From Novipirellula galeiformis (GTDB lineage: Bacteria > Planctomycetota > Planctomycetia > Pirellulales > Pirellulaceae): a DNA stretch of 64,000 bases. The stretch is taken from contig NZ_SJPT01000005.1 in NCBI RefSeq assembly GCF_007860095.1, positions 1 through 64,000 on the forward strand. The letters run 5' to 3'. A model generated the notes under the pieces. The model searched no databases and was not told where the DNA came from. It saw only the letters and a list, made by a program, of their open reading frames with translations. The first letter of the stretch is position 1, and the number at the start of each line of letters is the position of its first letter. Shown here piece after piece: positions 63,215-64,000 of the stretch. The translations under genes were made by a program, and so were the position numbers.

Positions 63215-63874
63215 CTAGGCTTCGCTAGCGTCGTCCGGATCACTGCGTTTGAAGCCGGGGCTTAGCAATTGGACCGCGTCGTAGGCCGCATGGGCAGCGA
63301 TGGGAACGAGTAGATTGTCGGTCCAAAGTAGCAATGCGCCAAAGTACAACCCCATCGCGGCGGCGAGCACGACGTACAGCCGCGTGATCGGATGGACCAT
63401 CCCAAAGGCGATCGATGATCCGATCAGCGCGGCGCCCCATTCCACCGAACTCGGCGCCACGTCAGCGCCGCCGACATGCGCAAGCCAAGGTAGCAGCCAA
63501 CCGCGAAACAACAGCTCCTCGCCCACTCCGGCGCAAAGACTGATTACGATCAGCTCGGCACGCCCGAGGCTTAACAAGGAGCGAATCACCCCCTCGTCAC
63601 TGAGCCGCTCGAGCTCGCGTACTGGTTCCCAGGGGAGCCGACGGATGATCGCAATCATGATCAGCATCGGCACGGCCGCAGCACAGCCATAGGCCAGCGC
63701 CGAAGCGATGCTGCGCAAATTGTCGATTCCCGCTTCAGGAATCATCGCACGGGGGTCGGGGCCAAGGGTCCAGCCCAAGAAAAGTGCCAACAACCCAAGC
63801 GCGGATTCAAACACGACGGCTGTCAAAAACAGGTCATTGGGCGACTGGTCAAGCGTTTCTTCGTGTTCATCCAT
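63215..63874 (-). CDS. CPBP-family intramembrane glutamic protease
   Basis: A 219-residue membrane protein of the CPBP (Rce1/CAAX-like, Abi) family. The motifs are in order: EELLFRGWLLPWL (EExxxR) near residue 120, FGMVHP (second His motif) and IAAHAAYDAVQLL (third His). About six to seven hydrophobic helices. ATG 63874 (MDEHEETLDQSPND) is chosen; a TTG at 63934 would add 20 residues. Bacterial members process peptides or act in immunity functions; the substrate is unknown here and the neighbours give no hint. Confidence 0.88.
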   Translation of the reverse strand: MDEHEETLDQSPNDLFLTAVVFESALGLLALFLGWTLGPDPRAMIPEAGIDNLRSIASALAYGCAAAVPMLIMIAIIRRLPWEPVRELERLSDEGVIRSLLSLGRAELIVISLCAGVGEELLFRGWLLPWLAHVGGADVAPSSVEWGAALIGSSIAFGMVHPITRLYVVLAAAMGLYFGALLLWTDNLLVPIAAHAAYDAVQLLSPGFKRSDPDDASEA

Positions 63875-64000
63875 AAAGAAAGGGTACGCGGCGGGTGCGT
63901 TTTTCGGCACCCCCGTAAGCGGGAATTCCGTCAAGAATACGGTTCAATGCGGTGGTTTGGACGTCGCTTGCGTTTGGCTATGACGTCTCAGGGCAGCGAA

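Noticed and set aside
1-64000. CRISPR array
   Set aside because: The tandem repeats found are short, contiguous and without unique spacers; no cas gene is present.
1-64000. tRNA or rRNA genes
   Set aside because: Spacers were read for T-loop-like GGTTCGAATCC and clover-leaf patterns without a convincing candidate; a covariance-model scan would be decisive.

Overview
The window looks like chromosome from a planctomycete of the Pirellulaceae (Rhodopirellula-like). The evidence is family content: a DUF1552/DUF1592 pair, a DUF1549/DUF1553 cytochrome, BBP7-like Cys/Gly-rich beta-barrel proteins, a secretin with a long N-terminal region, a truncated SecA-like ATPase, and a planctomycete-type REP-associated transposase cut by the left edge. 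Coding density is moderate, with several 0.5-1 kb spacers rich in small palindromes and short tandem duplications. No tRNA, rRNA, CRISPR array or intact insertion sequence was recognised.

Layout. 0-4.2 kb: transposase fragment, DUF1015 protein, adenosylhomocysteinase with a terminator and a structured leader, and trpF. 4.2-13 kb: membrane protein, DUF1552 + DUF1592 pair, STAS protein, metallopeptidase overlapping a divergent solute-binding lipoprotein, and a glycosyltransferase. 13.4-20 kb: housekeeping genes hisI, ridA-like, miaA, recQ, an exonuclease-BRCT fusion and pcp. 20-28.3 kb: secretin, SecA-like ATPase without the C-terminal third, and a BBP7-type outer-membrane protein. 28.4-35 kb: aldo/keto reductase, DUF1549 cytochrome, Old Yellow Enzyme and zinc alcohol dehydrogenase. 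35.5-45.3 kb: acidic protein, lipoprotein, membrane protein, HDOD protein, Cys-rich outer-membrane protein, dNTPase, and a UvrA lacking the insertion domain. 45.3-46.3 kb: non-coding palindrome array.

46.3-54.2 kb is the most coherent accessory region. It has nitronate monooxygenase, a stand-alone DUF542 (RIC N-terminal) protein, an NsrR-like Rrf2 regulator, a MOSC protein, two DUF3365 c-type haem proteins, a TehA/SLAC1-type anion channel translationally coupled to a second Rrf2 regulator, and divergently a flavohaemoglobin (NO dioxygenase) with a cupin. Two kinds of putative operator are visible: a pair of GTAC-N8-GTAC elements between the second Rrf2 gene and hmp, and a site with NsrR-like 8-7-8 architecture in front of one DUF3365 gene. 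I read this as a nitrosative-stress island in which the DUF3365 proteins and the channel are new candidate members.

54.4-64 kb: DUF488, AlkA-type glycosylase, AhpD-like protein, threonine-dehydratase-like enzyme, homodimeric pyruvate dehydrogenase E1, another beta-barrel protein, a repeat-rich spacer and a CPBP protease.

Three families of dispersed palindromes (a 25-bp-arm element in three copies, AAC-loop mini-hairpins in seven copies, one 28-bp-arm stem-loop) and more than a dozen short tandem duplications (10-24 bp) run through the window independently of the genes.
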